Shown here: in pieces, positions 17,300 through 27,153 of the stretch
Layout: the number at the start of each line of letters is the position of its first letter
Position numbering within the stretch: the stretch's first letter is position 1
Assembly: GCA_964533215.1 (NCBI GenBank)
Contig: CAZHLJ010000001.1
Coordinates: 496,001-560,000 of the forward strand
Reading direction: 5' to 3'
Length of the DNA stretch: 64,000 nt
DNA from: Bact-08 sp964533215
GTDB lineage: Bacteria > Bacteroidota > Bacteroidia > Bacteroidales > UBA932
The notes under the pieces: generated by a model
What the model saw: only the letters and a program-made list of their open reading frames with translations
Told to the model about the DNA's origin: nothing
Database searches by the model: none
Translations under genes and position numbers: made by a program

Positions 17300-20200
17300 A
17301 TGAAAAAGAGACTATTAGTCAGTTTCAGGCAAAAAGCGAGAACATTGCTCTTTATTCTCATGTTTCTCTCCTCTTTACCTTTATTCGCTCAGAGCGGGAT
17401 CACAATCAATGTGACTAACCGCCCTTTAAAAGCTGTGATTGAAACAATTTCAAATCAAAGCAATTATCGGTTTGTTTATACAAGTGAATTAAAGATTGAG
17501 CAATTCACGGTGACTGTAAATTCAAAAAATGAACCAATCACCACCCTGCTCGATAAAATATTCAAACCCATAAATGTAAAGTATCAACAAAAAGGGAGCC
17601 AGATTGTCATTGGTACAACAACGCAGAGCGGAAGTATTGCCCAGGAAGGGAAGCCGGTCAAGAAGATTTCCGGACGAATCAATGATGAAGAAGGAGAGCC
17701 CCTGATTGGTATTGCGGTCAAGAATGAGAACAGTAAAGCCATCTCCATTTCTGACCTTGGAGGGAATTATGCAATTGAGGCAAAAGAGGGGGATAAGCTG
17801 TCATTCTCACTGGTAGGTATGGAGACATTCTATGCCATAGTGGGAAAAAACTCTGTTGTAAATGTCCCGATGAGAACAGATGTCATCGCATTGAAAGATG
17901 TGGTAGTGACAGGATATCAGACTCTTTCCAAAGAGCGCACCACAGGTTCTTACTCAATAGTTACATCCCAACAGTTGGAGAATAAACTTCAACCATCTCT
18001 GAAATCCATTATTGAGGGGCAGACAGCCGGAGTCGTTCTCACAAAAGATGGTAACTTGGAGATTCGAGGTGTTTCTACCATCAATGGTGTTAAAACTCCG
18101 CTTATTGTAGTCGATGGTTATCCTCTTATAGGTAATGGCGTTGGGATAGAGAACGTTAATCCTGATAATATAGAGAATATCACTATCTTGAAAGATGCGG
18201 TTGCTGCCTCCATCTACGGAGCAAGGGCGTCTAACGGTGTCATTGTAATCACAACTAAATCAGCAAAAAAAGGAACCTTTAATCTAAGTTATAAAGGGAT
18301 ATACCAGATAACAATGAAGCCGGATTTAAGCAAATTGAATCTTGCAACTACAGAAGATTATATGGATGCTGAATTGGATATTTACAATCAGAACCCCAAT
18401 TCACCGTACTCTTCATATACTTCATATTCAAGAATTTCTGATTATACCTACCTACTGATGGCCAAAAGCAAAGGCTTAATATCCGCAAGTGAGGCAGATG
18501 CTCAGATAGCACAGCTCAGGCAGAACAATGCTCTTGACAAGATTGAAAAATATCTTATCAAACCTAAACAGTCTCAGCAACATAGCTTTTCACTCTCCAG
18601 CAGCACTGAGACAAACCAACTGAATACAGCTCTGCGTTACAACAAAGAATATGGTGATTTGAAAGATAACGATAATTCCCGTTTTATTTTCGATATCAGC
18701 AATACATGGAAACCAAAGAAATGGATCTCAGTAAGAGCTTTTGCCAATGTGAATTATTCTGAGTCAAATGCAACTGTTGAGCAGTACTCATCACTTGTCT
18801 CATTTGGTTCCTCTTCAAGAGTTCTCCCATATACCAATATGTATGACAAGTCAGGCAATCCTACTGCCTGGTCGCCTGTAGGACAAAGAAGGATGTCTAC
18901 TTATCGGACTTTTGCCGGAATGAAGGATGTTTCATATCACCCTGAGAAAGACTTGGATAAGGCTATGACAATCAGCAATAATCTTCAAGTTCGTTTGGGT
19001 GGAGATGTCAATGTTACATTCTGCGATTTCCTTTCAGGAAGTATTGGAGGTTCATGGGTTAAAGGAACTTCAAAATCACAGACAATTTATGATGCCCAAT
19101 CATTTGTAATGCGTACGTCATACAATGACGGTACCGATGCTAAAAACTTCACTACTCACTACATCCCTGCTGGTGGTAAAATTGACCAGTCGGATGGTGA
19201 GATCATGTCATGGGTGCTTAGAGGCCAGTTGAATTACAAACAGAATTTTAATGGAGACAAACACAGGGTTAGTGCCATTCTAGGTAGCGAGATAAGCAAA
19301 GATACTTATGAATACACCTATCTTCCAACCCGTTTAGGCTATGATCCGGTCTCAGCAACCTATAACAATAGTTTCTCTGTATATAACTATAACAAAAATA
19401 CCAATAACATGACTGGCAGTATGCTTTTTGGCATGGCTCCTGCAAATATTGGTACAATCTCTTACGGTAACAACTATGGAGTTCGCGATAACCGTTTTGC
19501 CTCCTGGTATGGTAATGCCTCTTATGAGTATAATAGCAAATATATTATTACAGGCTCAGCTCGTTTGGATCTAACCAACTTCTTTGGGACAGATCCAAAA
19601 TACAGATATAAACCTACATGGTCGGTCGGAGCCACATACAAAATGGCTGAAGAGGAGTATTTTTCAGGTCTTAAAGGTATTTTCAACAGATTCAACATCA
19701 GAGCATCGTATGGTGTAAATGGTAATATTTCACTAAACTATACTCCGTACCTGGTCATCGCAGTTGGAAGTTACAATACAGAGACGAGTGGGATAGCTTA
19801 TGGCGTCAACTCTTATCCGAACGATCAGCTAAGGTGGGAAAAAACCAATATTTTGGATGCAGGAATCGATTTTACCATGTTTAATAATAAATTAAATGTT
19901 GCATTAGATTACTACAACAAAAAAAGCGTTGACCTGATTGTAAGTGAGCAGTTAGACTATACAAGAGGTACCTCAACTCTTCCTCAAAATGTCGGTGGTG
20001 TAACCAATCAAGGTTTCGAGATGACTATTTCCGGAGATGTGATCGACAACGCAGACTTTAAGTGGAATTCCCAGTTAGTTGCGAGCTATAATAATAGTAA
20101 TGTTGATTACTATAAAGTTACTAGAAATTATACTTCAAGCTATACTTACGCAACTCAAATGGTTGAAGGCTATCCAATGGATGGTTTCTGGGGCGTACGT

Positions 20201-20815
20201 TTCGGAAAATTAAATGACAAAGGAAATGTGCTTTATTTAAACAACAAAGATGAACTTGTGACCAACGATAAATTGAAAGGTGCAGATTGTGTATATCAAG
20301 GTCATGCAAAACCTGTCTGCGAAATGAGTTGGACAAACAGCTTCAGTTATAAAAATTTCGAAGGATCATTTATGTTTGTGGGAAAATTTGGGCACAAATT
20401 TAGAAAAGATGCCTTTGTCGGCTCCAACTACAATAACCGCCATGTAAGTGAAAGATGGAGAAAAGCAGGAGATGAGGCAACCACAATCTATCCTGTTTTA
20501 AATACCAATGGATGGGAGTCATTCTATTATCCATTTGCCGATATATTTATTGGCAACGCAAGTTTTGTAAAACTCAGAGATTTGACGTTAGGCTACAATT
20601 TGCCTTCAAAAGTGGTAAAAAATATAGGTCTTACTAACCTCAAAATCTATTTTCAAACAAGAAACCTGTTCTATATTGCAGCAAAGGGTGTAGATATAGA
20701 TCCGGAAACAGCAGAATATGATACGTCAGGTGGAGTGGGAGGAATGATTAATCAAGGTTACACATCATTGCAACTCAGACCAGAGTTTTACTTTGGTGTT
20801 CAGGTAAATTTATAA
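17300..20815 (+). CDS. SusC/RagA-family TonB-dependent outer-membrane transporter with STN domain (locus A)
   Basis: This encodes 1171 residues. Signal peptide (LLFILMFLSSLPLFAQ), STN signalling domain (ITINVTNRPLKAVIETIS..., ~30-110), carboxypeptidase-regulatory-like domain (ISGRINDEEGEPLIGIAVKN, ~125-200), TonB-dependent plug (DVVVTGYQTLSKERTTGSYS; VNPDNIENITILKDAVAASIYGARASNGVI) and a long beta-barrel ending in FYFGVQVNL. The STN domain is the part that talks to the FecR anti-sigma factor of the neighbouring pair. It pairs with the SusD lipoprotein 23 bp downstream as a gated import channel. The substrate is not evident; no glycoside hydrolase is nearby, and the thioredoxin partners hint at peptides or other non-glycan ligands. 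Confidence 0.92.
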   Translation: MKKRLLVSFRQKARTLLFILMFLSSLPLFAQSGITINVTNRPLKAVIETISNQSNYRFVYTSELKIEQFTVTVNSKNEPITTLLDKIFKPINVKYQQKGSQIVIGTTTQSGSIAQEGKPVKKISGRINDEEGEPLIGIAVKNENSKAISISDLGGNYAIEAKEGDKLSFSLVGMETFYAIVGKNSVVNVPMRTDVIALKDVVVTGYQTLSKERTTGSYSIVTSQQLENKLQPSLKSIIEGQTAGVVLTKDGNLEIRGVSTINGVKTPLIVVDGYPLIGNGVGIENVNPDNIENITILKDAVAASIYGARASNGVIVITTKSAKKGTFNLSYKGIYQITMKPDLSKLNLATTEDYMDAELDIYNQNPNSPYSSYTSYSRISDYTYLLMAKSKGLISASEADAQIAQLRQNNALDKIEKYLIKPKQSQQHSFSLSSSTETNQLNTALRYNKEYGDLKDNDNSRFIFDISNTWKPKKWISVRAFANVNYSESNATVEQYSSLVSFGSSSRVLPYTNMYDKSGNPTAWSPVGQRRMSTYRTFAGMKDVSYHPEKDLDKAMTISNNLQVRLGGDVNVTFCDFLSGSIGGSWVKGTSKSQTIYDAQSFVMRTSYNDGTDAKNFTTHYIPAGGKIDQSDGEIMSWVLRGQLNYKQNFNGDKHRVSAILGSEISKDTYEYTYLPTRLGYDPVSATYNNSFSVYNYNKNTNNMTGSMLFGMAPANIGTISYGNNYGVRDNRFASWYGNASYEYNSKYIITGSARLDLTNFFGTDPKYRYKPTWSVGATYKMAEEEYFSGLKGIFNRFNIRASYGVNGNISLNYTPYLVIAVGSYNTETSGIAYGVNSYPNDQLRWEKTNILDAGIDFTMFNNKLNVALDYYNKKSVDLIVSEQLDYTRGTSTLPQNVGGVTNQGFEMTISGDVIDNADFKWNSQLVASYNNSNVDYYKVTRNYTSSYTYATQMVEGYPMDGFWGVRFGKLNDKGNVLYLNNKDELVTNDKLKGADCVYQGHAKPVCEMSWTNSFSYKNFEGSFMFVGKFGHKFRKDAFVGSNYNNRHVSERWRKAGDEATTIYPVLNTNGWESFYYPFADIFIGNASFVKLRDLTLGYNLPSKVVKNIGLTNLKIYFQTRNLFYIAAKGVDIDPETAEYDTSGGVGGMINQGYTSLQLRPEFYFGVQVNL

Positions 20816-20838
20816 AAACCGATTAAAATATTAAAGAA

Positions 20839-22365
20839 ATGAAAACTAGAATATTAACACTAATTATATTATCGGTATTTTTAAGCGCTTCATGCTCTAA
20901 ATTCCTAGATGTCAAACCTGCCGGTAAATTAATTGTACAAAAAGGTGATATTGTCTCCTATGACAATCTGATGAATGGTCCTGCAGTACTTGGAAGTGGA
21001 TTTAAAAATGCAGCTAATTACACAATGTTGACAGACGAAATAGAGGTGTCTGATAATCACATTACATATAACACAAACGACTCTTATATTGCCGGTCATA
21101 ATGCATACATATTTAAAACTCCATACAGCAACCCTATAAATAAAGATAATATTTGGGGAGCCTTTTATAGCGTTGCACAAACATACAATTGTTGTATAGA
21201 CGGAGTCAACGATGTACGGACTCCCGAAACTTCAGAAGAGGCTAATGCAACTATTGCACAAGCTACTATTGGCAGGGCATGGAGCTATTTTACTGCCTCG
21301 TTGCTTTATGGACCTGTATATAAGCCTAATGGTGATAACTCCACAAAGGTGCTTCCATATAGAAAAACAAGTCAAGTACTCTCTTCAATGGAAAATCTCT
21401 CTACCTTGAATGAGGTGTATGCAAATGTCTCAAATGATATCCATTCCGTATTGAAAAATGTTCCTGATGCTGTCACCGGAGTGGCTCGTTTCGGAAAGGT
21501 TCAGACTTGTGCCTTTTTAGCTTACTATCACCTGTTTACGGCAAAATATGACAGTGTTGCATTTTATGCAAACAAAGCCTTGGCTATGGCTGCAGAACAG
21601 AAGGGTGGTATGGATAATCTTTTCTACGATATGAATAAGTTCTCATGGGCAGATTCCAAAGTTGCAACTGAGCCTGATGCTCGTTATAGAAGTTCAATTA
21701 ATACCTCACAGGGAGATGTGGCATTAAGCGATGCAAATATGAAGGAGATATGCCTGTATAAATATATTGGATTAACGGGACTATCTTACCCATCACAAGA
21801 ATTAGTAGGCTTGTTCAATGCCTCTACAGATTTAAGGAGGGAATATTTCTTCTTTGAATATGATGGATATAAGGGCACACTCGGCGGGGTTGCTTACAAC
21901 GACGGAAGAAGAATACTGAACTTCCAATCTAAAGTTGCATACACATCAGGATTTACATACCCGGAAATACTTCTTATGAGGGCAGAAGGATATGCAAGAA
22001 CAGGTAAAGCAGCAGAGGCCTTGGCAGATTTAAACTACTTAAGGAAGTTCCGTCATAAAACAGGAACTCCGGCTTTGAATATTTCAGGTGCTGATAATAT
22101 TATGCTGGAAATAGCGAATGAGCGTAGAAGAGAAATTCCAGTATGCTCACACAAGAGATTTGCAGATCTTAAGAGATATACCAATGATGCCGGTAAACCA
22201 TGGAGCAAGAGTGAAATAACACATTCTGTGCGCGGCAAGTCGTTTAAACAGAAGGTTGATTCGGATTATTTTGTTATTCCTATTGCAAATGATGTAATAA
22301 GATATAACCCACAATGGGGTTTGACTGAAAATGCAACTCCATGGAACAGAGATTTTAATTTCTAG
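20839..22365 (+). CDS. SusD/RagB-family substrate-binding lipoprotein (locus A)
   Basis: This encodes 508 residues. A lipoprotein signal peptide with lipobox SASC and Ser-Lys after the cysteine favours surface export. The N-terminal KFLDVKPAGKLIV and the C-terminal RRREIPVCSHKRFADLKRY are SusD-family signatures. It acts as the lid over the SusC barrel encoded just upstream. A thioredoxin-fold gene follows 5 bp later, so the three are one operon. Confidence 0.9.
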   Translation: MKTRILTLIILSVFLSASCSKFLDVKPAGKLIVQKGDIVSYDNLMNGPAVLGSGFKNAANYTMLTDEIEVSDNHITYNTNDSYIAGHNAYIFKTPYSNPINKDNIWGAFYSVAQTYNCCIDGVNDVRTPETSEEANATIAQATIGRAWSYFTASLLYGPVYKPNGDNSTKVLPYRKTSQVLSSMENLSTLNEVYANVSNDIHSVLKNVPDAVTGVARFGKVQTCAFLAYYHLFTAKYDSVAFYANKALAMAAEQKGGMDNLFYDMNKFSWADSKVATEPDARYRSSINTSQGDVALSDANMKEICLYKYIGLTGLSYPSQELVGLFNASTDLRREYFFFEYDGYKGTLGGVAYNDGRRILNFQSKVAYTSGFTYPEILLMRAEGYARTGKAAEALADLNYLRKFRHKTGTPALNISGADNIMLEIANERRREIPVCSHKRFADLKRYTNDAGKPWSKSEITHSVRGKSFKQKVDSDYFVIPIANDVIRYNPQWGLTENATPWNRDFNF

Positions 22366-22370
22366 AATTT

Positions 22371-23855
22371 ATGAAAAAAATAGTTTCCAATATTGTTCTT
22401 TCGGGAATTTTGGTTCTGACATCAATCGCTCTAAATGCACAAAGCTCTCGTTCAGCATCTTCGGTAGATACTCTGCAAAGAAGATTCAGTACTATGATAC
22501 GTTCGACTGATTCTGCACAAAAGGAGATGCTAAAAAAGGAGCTCTATGCTCTCACTAAAAGTAAGGATGAGCAGAGCCTCTCTCTCGCACTAAGATTCTT
22601 TGACCAGCTACAGATGAATGCGACTGTGGACTCTCTTGTAAATGTCGTCAAAAAGAGATTCCCTAAGGGTAATCTTGCAAAAAACTCGGAGATACAGATA
22701 GTTTATAATGAAAATGATCCTGTAAAGAAAGAGGCTGAGTTTCAGAAATACCTGAAGAAATTCCCACCGGAAAAATTTACAGATAAAATTACCTTTGATT
22801 ATGGCCGTTACAGCGTTGCAACAGCCTATGCCGAAGCAGGGAATTCTGCCAAGGCAATGGAGTATGCCAATCAGCTTGAATCGACCTCGTGGAGAGGAGA
22901 GGGGTGGGCCGGTATTTCCACAGCACTTAAAGACAAAGGCGATCTGGATAATGCCGGGGAGTTGATCAAGAGATCAATTTCCAATGCAGAATCCTATATG
23001 AAAAGCGATGCCCAGAATAATAGCAATGAGACTCGCTTTATAACTCTTGGTTATTATACTTACTGCGGAATGTATGCAGATATCCTTTACAGACAGAAGA
23101 GGTATGGCGAGGCGCTTACCTATCTTTTGAAAAAGCAGCAAAATGGCAAAGCGTTGGATTCTTCGGAAAAACATATATATATTAATTTACTCTCTGCATT
23201 GGGACGCAGCCTGGAGGCATTCCTTTGTCTAAATGATCTGGTAAATGAGGGACAAGGAACATCTTCCGATATAATCAGATTTAAGGAGTTATATGTAAAA
23301 TTGAACGGTTCGGATTCGGGATTAAACGAGATATTGGGAGCTGTTCAGAAAAGGCAGGCCGAAAAAATCAAGCAAAAACTCGTAAATGAGATTATTAACC
23401 TTCCTTCTCCCATGTTTTCTGTTAAAGATGTTGATGGCAACACCATTTCTCTGGCCGATCTTAAAGGTAAGATTGTGGTAATCGACTTCTGGGCTACCTG
23501 GTGCGGCCCCTGCAAGAAATCTTTTCCTGCCATGCAACTTGCAGTGAACAAATACAAAAACGATCCGAATGTAAAATTCCTCTTTATCCACACATGGGAG
23601 AGAGAGGATAACCCGACTGAGGCAGCAATTAATTATCTGAAAGAGAACAATTACTCGTTTCATCTTATAATGGATTTAAAAGACCCTGCTACCAAAACCA
23701 ACAATATTGTCTCATCTTACAAGGTTGCTGGTATTCCAACCAAATTCATTATTGACGGAGCAGGTAGCATACGCTACAAAGTAACCGGTTTCTCGGGAGG
23801 AGATGAGGCTGCAGTTGAGGAGATATCGGCTATGATTGAAAGTGTACGGAAATAA
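22371..23855 (+). CDS. Exported TlpA-like thioredoxin protein (locus A)
   Basis: This encodes 494 residues. Signal peptide, then ~330 residues of helical repeats (TPR-like: VATAYAEAGNSAKAMEYANQLE; TYCGMYADILYRQKRYGEAL), then a C-terminal thioredoxin fold with the active site DFWATWCGPCKKSFPAM around residues 370-385 and the cis-Pro region VAGIPTKFIID. It is likely a periplasmic or membrane-facing thiol-disulfide reductant working with the transporter pair. The long TPR front is unlike ordinary TlpA and may bind a partner. Confidence 0.85.
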   Translation: MKKIVSNIVLSGILVLTSIALNAQSSRSASSVDTLQRRFSTMIRSTDSAQKEMLKKELYALTKSKDEQSLSLALRFFDQLQMNATVDSLVNVVKKRFPKGNLAKNSEIQIVYNENDPVKKEAEFQKYLKKFPPEKFTDKITFDYGRYSVATAYAEAGNSAKAMEYANQLESTSWRGEGWAGISTALKDKGDLDNAGELIKRSISNAESYMKSDAQNNSNETRFITLGYYTYCGMYADILYRQKRYGEALTYLLKKQQNGKALDSSEKHIYINLLSALGRSLEAFLCLNDLVNEGQGTSSDIIRFKELYVKLNGSDSGLNEILGAVQKRQAEKIKQKLVNEIINLPSPMFSVKDVDGNTISLADLKGKIVVIDFWATWCGPCKKSFPAMQLAVNKYKNDPNVKFLFIHTWEREDNPTEAAINYLKENNYSFHLIMDLKDPATKTNNIVSSYKVAGIPTKFIIDGAGSIRYKVTGFSGGDEAAVEEISAMIESVRK

Positions 23856-23991
23856 CCCTGAGAAGAATATGATTGTCTACCTTGTTGCGTATGATGCTCC
23901 AAAAGAATAGATGCAAAAGAACTGGCGGGAGGCTTTGGGAAGAGGTGGAATTCCGGTTGCGTTTGTTGACTTTGCTCTTTTCTGTTCTCAT

Positions 23992-24022
23992 AAATACCCC
24001 TCTATAATATGGAGGGGTATTT
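23992..24022. terminator. Bidirectional terminator between the two Sus-like loci
   Basis: AAATACCCCTC and GAGGGGTATTT form an 11-bp perfect stem with a 9-base loop. A-rich and T-rich flanks on both sides suit termination of the converging transcripts of locus A (plus strand) and locus B (minus strand). Confidence 0.8.
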
Positions 24023-24064
24023 TAATAAGTTTTACATCCAGTTGTTATCTGCTTACATATCACT

Positions 24065-26002
24065 CTATTCAATCTTAAGAGTAATCATCTTTTCTGCAGG
24101 TGGGAAACAGATATTGTTGTCGCAGCATTGGTAGCTGATTGTGCATTTAACCTCACCTTTGCCGTTTCCGCTGATTTTCTGGCGGAAAACGCCATCTCCC
24201 TCGTAAATAGTTGTACCTGCATTGCCTAGATTCTTGAATGCAGGGATTTTTAAATCGCCAGCTTTTTTATAACCCTGCGGCAGTTCGATTCCAACAACTG
24301 TAGGTATGAAGGGTTCCTGTTCAGATACATTTGCGTAGGTATGGTAACCTTGATGGATCTTCATGCGGATAACAACCTCCGTGCTGCCGTCTTCAAGTTT
24401 GTTGAGAGCTGCTGAGAGCAATACCGGATTTTTGTCATCGGTCTCACCTTTCAGTTCCGGAATTTTCACCTGTTCATCACTCTTGACAAGCACTGAATAA
24501 TCGTTGCCCGGCACACTCTTGTCCGTAGTATTGACCATCCATAGCCAGCCGCCGCTTTCGGTAAAGAACATCTTTTCCTTATAGGTTTCATACCAGTTGC
24601 GCCACTGAGCAGGTGTTGTGAAACGGCACAAAGTGTAACGATTCAGAACTCTGGTGGCTAAAGCTGAATCTTCGCCTTTTTCCAACATTGTGATTGCTTT
24701 GTCAAGCACGCGCTTGTCATTGTTGGCAATTCCTAATGTGCGGACATCTTCGTCGATGTCAAGGCCGGAAACCATGTCGGCACCTCCATAGAAGTAAGGA
24801 CGATTTTTATCATAATAGCGGGAATACTCCGAGGCATCATCGCCAAAAATATGATATAGTTGTGGTACACGTTCCTTTACATATTCTGAATAAGTGGGTT
24901 CGGGTGTGGGTTTGGATTCATAATCGATATACACCTTTTCCATATTGTCCAACTCTTCGCCTTTTGCCTTTTTTTCTTGTGCTCTCTTTTTGGTTTCAGA
25001 TACAACCTTATAAAATTCACGGTTCGCTTTGTTGTTAGCTTCCCATGCTTCACGAGTAACGAGGTATTTCATGGCATCAACATAATGGCGGGTGTAGATT
25101 CTATCGTCCATTTTTCGTGCAATCGGCTCACCGGTAAATTTTGAAATATATACGATTGCATTGATGAATACAAGCTTGCCATCCTCTGTCATATCGTAGG
25201 GTGCAGCGGAGAAACCCCAGTGGAAGAAGTTGGCATGGCGTCCCAATGCTACAGCATCGATTGACTTTGCACTTACCCCTCCGGAAATAATCTCTGCATC
25301 AGGAGAATCGCAATATCCATCGGGACGGCTTACCATGCCCGGGCGATACGTAGGAGTATTAATATAGCCTTTCTTTTGCACGCTCCACATCGGAATTGAA
25401 TCCTGCAATTTTTCACCATACATCTGCGCCACCTCTTTTGCAAGTTCTGGTGTAGGTTTCAAAATTGGTTTCAATAGCACTTTGTATGGTCCATTAAAGA
25501 TAGGATGATTCATTTTCCAACCGAGGGCATCGGCATCCAGGCAAAGGCAGTACCAATCATTCTTGATTCCGAGTGAACGTCCGATCTCATTGCTGTATTC
25601 GGCAATACACATTGTGGGACGGTTGTAATCCTGCGGAAGATAGGCAGAAGGTATCACATCTATGATTTTTCCCCCTTCATCATATACATATTTCTGCTTT
25701 CTCCATGGTGTGGGTTTCCCGTCAAATATGGTTACATCATAGCTGTCCGAAAGGGCCGGGGAGTATTCTGCCGCATTAACCACCTTCACGTTTTTGAAAT
25801 ATTGCTTTAACAGTTTGGCAAAGGAGGCGGTTCTTGCCTCTGCGCTTTTCCGCATGTCCAGACTGTCGACCTTGATTTCACCCATTGTGAAATAATCAGA
25901 AGAGCCTCCCACAAACAAGATTCGTAAATCTGTTTTTTTCTGTGCTGCCAAAGGTAAAACCATCAGTAGCAAAAGAGATATAATTAAGGTTAATCTTTTC
26001 AT
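24065..26002 (-). CDS. Exported protein with C-terminal DsbD-alpha-like domain (locus B, last gene)
   Basis: This encodes 645 residues. Signal peptide MKRLTLIISLLLLMVLPLAAQ. Residues ~25-290 form a domain starting LRILFVGGSSDYFTMGE that I do not recognise with certainty; the opening is reminiscent of ThuA/glutamine-amidotransferase-like folds. The last ~130 residues (HQGYHTYANVSEQEPFIPT ... YQCCDNNICFPPAEKMITL) match the N-terminal thiol domain of DsbD, including the paired cysteines. It is likely a periplasmic electron acceptor or donor for the two thioredoxin-fold proteins encoded just upstream. It is 6 bp from the preceding gene, so it belongs to the same operon. Confidence 0.7.
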   Translation of the reverse strand: MKRLTLIISLLLLMVLPLAAQKKTDLRILFVGGSSDYFTMGEIKVDSLDMRKSAEARTASFAKLLKQYFKNVKVVNAAEYSPALSDSYDVTIFDGKPTPWRKQKYVYDEGGKIIDVIPSAYLPQDYNRPTMCIAEYSNEIGRSLGIKNDWYCLCLDADALGWKMNHPIFNGPYKVLLKPILKPTPELAKEVAQMYGEKLQDSIPMWSVQKKGYINTPTYRPGMVSRPDGYCDSPDAEIISGGVSAKSIDAVALGRHANFFHWGFSAAPYDMTEDGKLVFINAIVYISKFTGEPIARKMDDRIYTRHYVDAMKYLVTREAWEANNKANREFYKVVSETKKRAQEKKAKGEELDNMEKVYIDYESKPTPEPTYSEYVKERVPQLYHIFGDDASEYSRYYDKNRPYFYGGADMVSGLDIDEDVRTLGIANNDKRVLDKAITMLEKGEDSALATRVLNRYTLCRFTTPAQWRNWYETYKEKMFFTESGGWLWMVNTTDKSVPGNDYSVLVKSDEQVKIPELKGETDDKNPVLLSAALNKLEDGSTEVVIRMKIHQGYHTYANVSEQEPFIPTVVGIELPQGYKKAGDLKIPAFKNLGNAGTTIYEGDGVFRQKISGNGKGEVKCTISYQCCDNNICFPPAEKMITLKIE

Positions 26003-26008
26003 GTGTAA

Positions 26009-27139
26009 TTATTTAAATAGTCCATTCATGTAGATGTAAAAATCAGGATCTTCACCCTCTACAATTTTAATTATAGTGCCTTGCGGATCGATAACAATCT
26101 TTGTAGGATAGCCTTTTACAGCATAGAGTGCGCTGACGTCAACATCTCCTGCATTGAGCACATTCAGCCAAGGAAGATCGTACTTTACAAGTGCTTCTTT
26201 CCATTTATCCTTTGTATCATTGCATGCAATTCCCAAAAATTCCACTTTGCCTTTATGTCTTGCATAGGCCTCTTTCATTTCGGGGAATCCCTTTATACAC
26301 CATTTACACCAACTCCCCCAGAAATCCAGTACCACGTATTTTCCCTTCAATGAAGAAATACTCAGAGGATTACCATTGATATCGTTCAATGTAAATTCGG
26401 GAGCCGTTATTCCTACGTGTATTTTTTTAGTGGCTTCCTCTAGCGCTCTTGCGGCTTCGCGCAGTTTGCCAATGGCATCAGAATAAGATTTCATAGGACC
26501 GCTTTTTACACGGTCGGTAAGCAGGGCCTCTCCTTCTTTTATTCTCTCTCCTAGCAACGGAATCAGATAGCCTGAAAAATGGCTGTCTGGATGCGTTTTT
26601 ATAAAATCCAAAGCAGCTTCTGCATAACGTTTGTTCAAGTCTTGGGCAAATGCTGCGTACTCTTCATTTATTTTTTTTTCATTTTCACCCTTTTGAAGGC
26701 GTGCTGCAAATCCGCCGCGCTTTTCGGTCATCTCTTTTTTTAGCGGAGCCAAAGTGCTCTCGCTTTGTGCCATATCAGTATAAAAAACACTTCCTCCAAT
26801 CTTGTAATTGTTGAGCGTCCCGGTAATTGTTGCACTCTCTCCAGGCATCATTATCAGGTCTATGGCAGCCGGATCTTCAAATAACTGTTTGCCTTGCTGA
26901 GGCTTTGCAGTAAATACAACCTGACGTACTTTACTTTCCTTGAGTGTATAGGTGAAATCACCATTCTTCATTGGTACAGTGTCCAATCGTTCGGTTCGGT
27001 TAAACTGTTCGTTAGTCACGCACACGATAAGTGTGTCGGTTTTGACTCCCTCTATATGTCCTTTCACCCGACACTCTGTTTGTGCGAAAGCACCAAAACT
27101 TAGTACGGTGCATATTAGAGTCAGAAAAATTTTACTCAT
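26009..27139 (-). CDS. TlpA-family thioredoxin with N-terminal DUF4369 (locus B)
   Basis: This encodes 376 residues. Signal peptide ending AFAQ, a beta-rich DUF4369-like domain (RVKGHIEGVKTDTLIVCV...), a helical linker, and a thioredoxin fold with a non-standard active site WGSWCKWCIKGFPEM (CKWC in place of CGPC) and cis-Pro region VKGYPTKIVID. The altered dipeptide between the cysteines should shift the redox potential away from a simple reductant. It lies in one operon with the TlpA gene upstream and the DsbD-like gene downstream. Confidence 0.87.
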   Translation of the reverse strand: MSKIFLTLICTVLSFGAFAQTECRVKGHIEGVKTDTLIVCVTNEQFNRTERLDTVPMKNGDFTYTLKESKVRQVVFTAKPQQGKQLFEDPAAIDLIMMPGESATITGTLNNYKIGGSVFYTDMAQSESTLAPLKKEMTEKRGGFAARLQKGENEKKINEEYAAFAQDLNKRYAEAALDFIKTHPDSHFSGYLIPLLGERIKEGEALLTDRVKSGPMKSYSDAIGKLREAARALEEATKKIHVGITAPEFTLNDINGNPLSISSLKGKYVVLDFWGSWCKWCIKGFPEMKEAYARHKGKVEFLGIACNDTKDKWKEALVKYDLPWLNVLNAGDVDVSALYAVKGYPTKIVIDPQGTIIKIVEGEDPDFYIYMNGLFK

Positions 27140-27153
27140 AAAAATTAATATCG

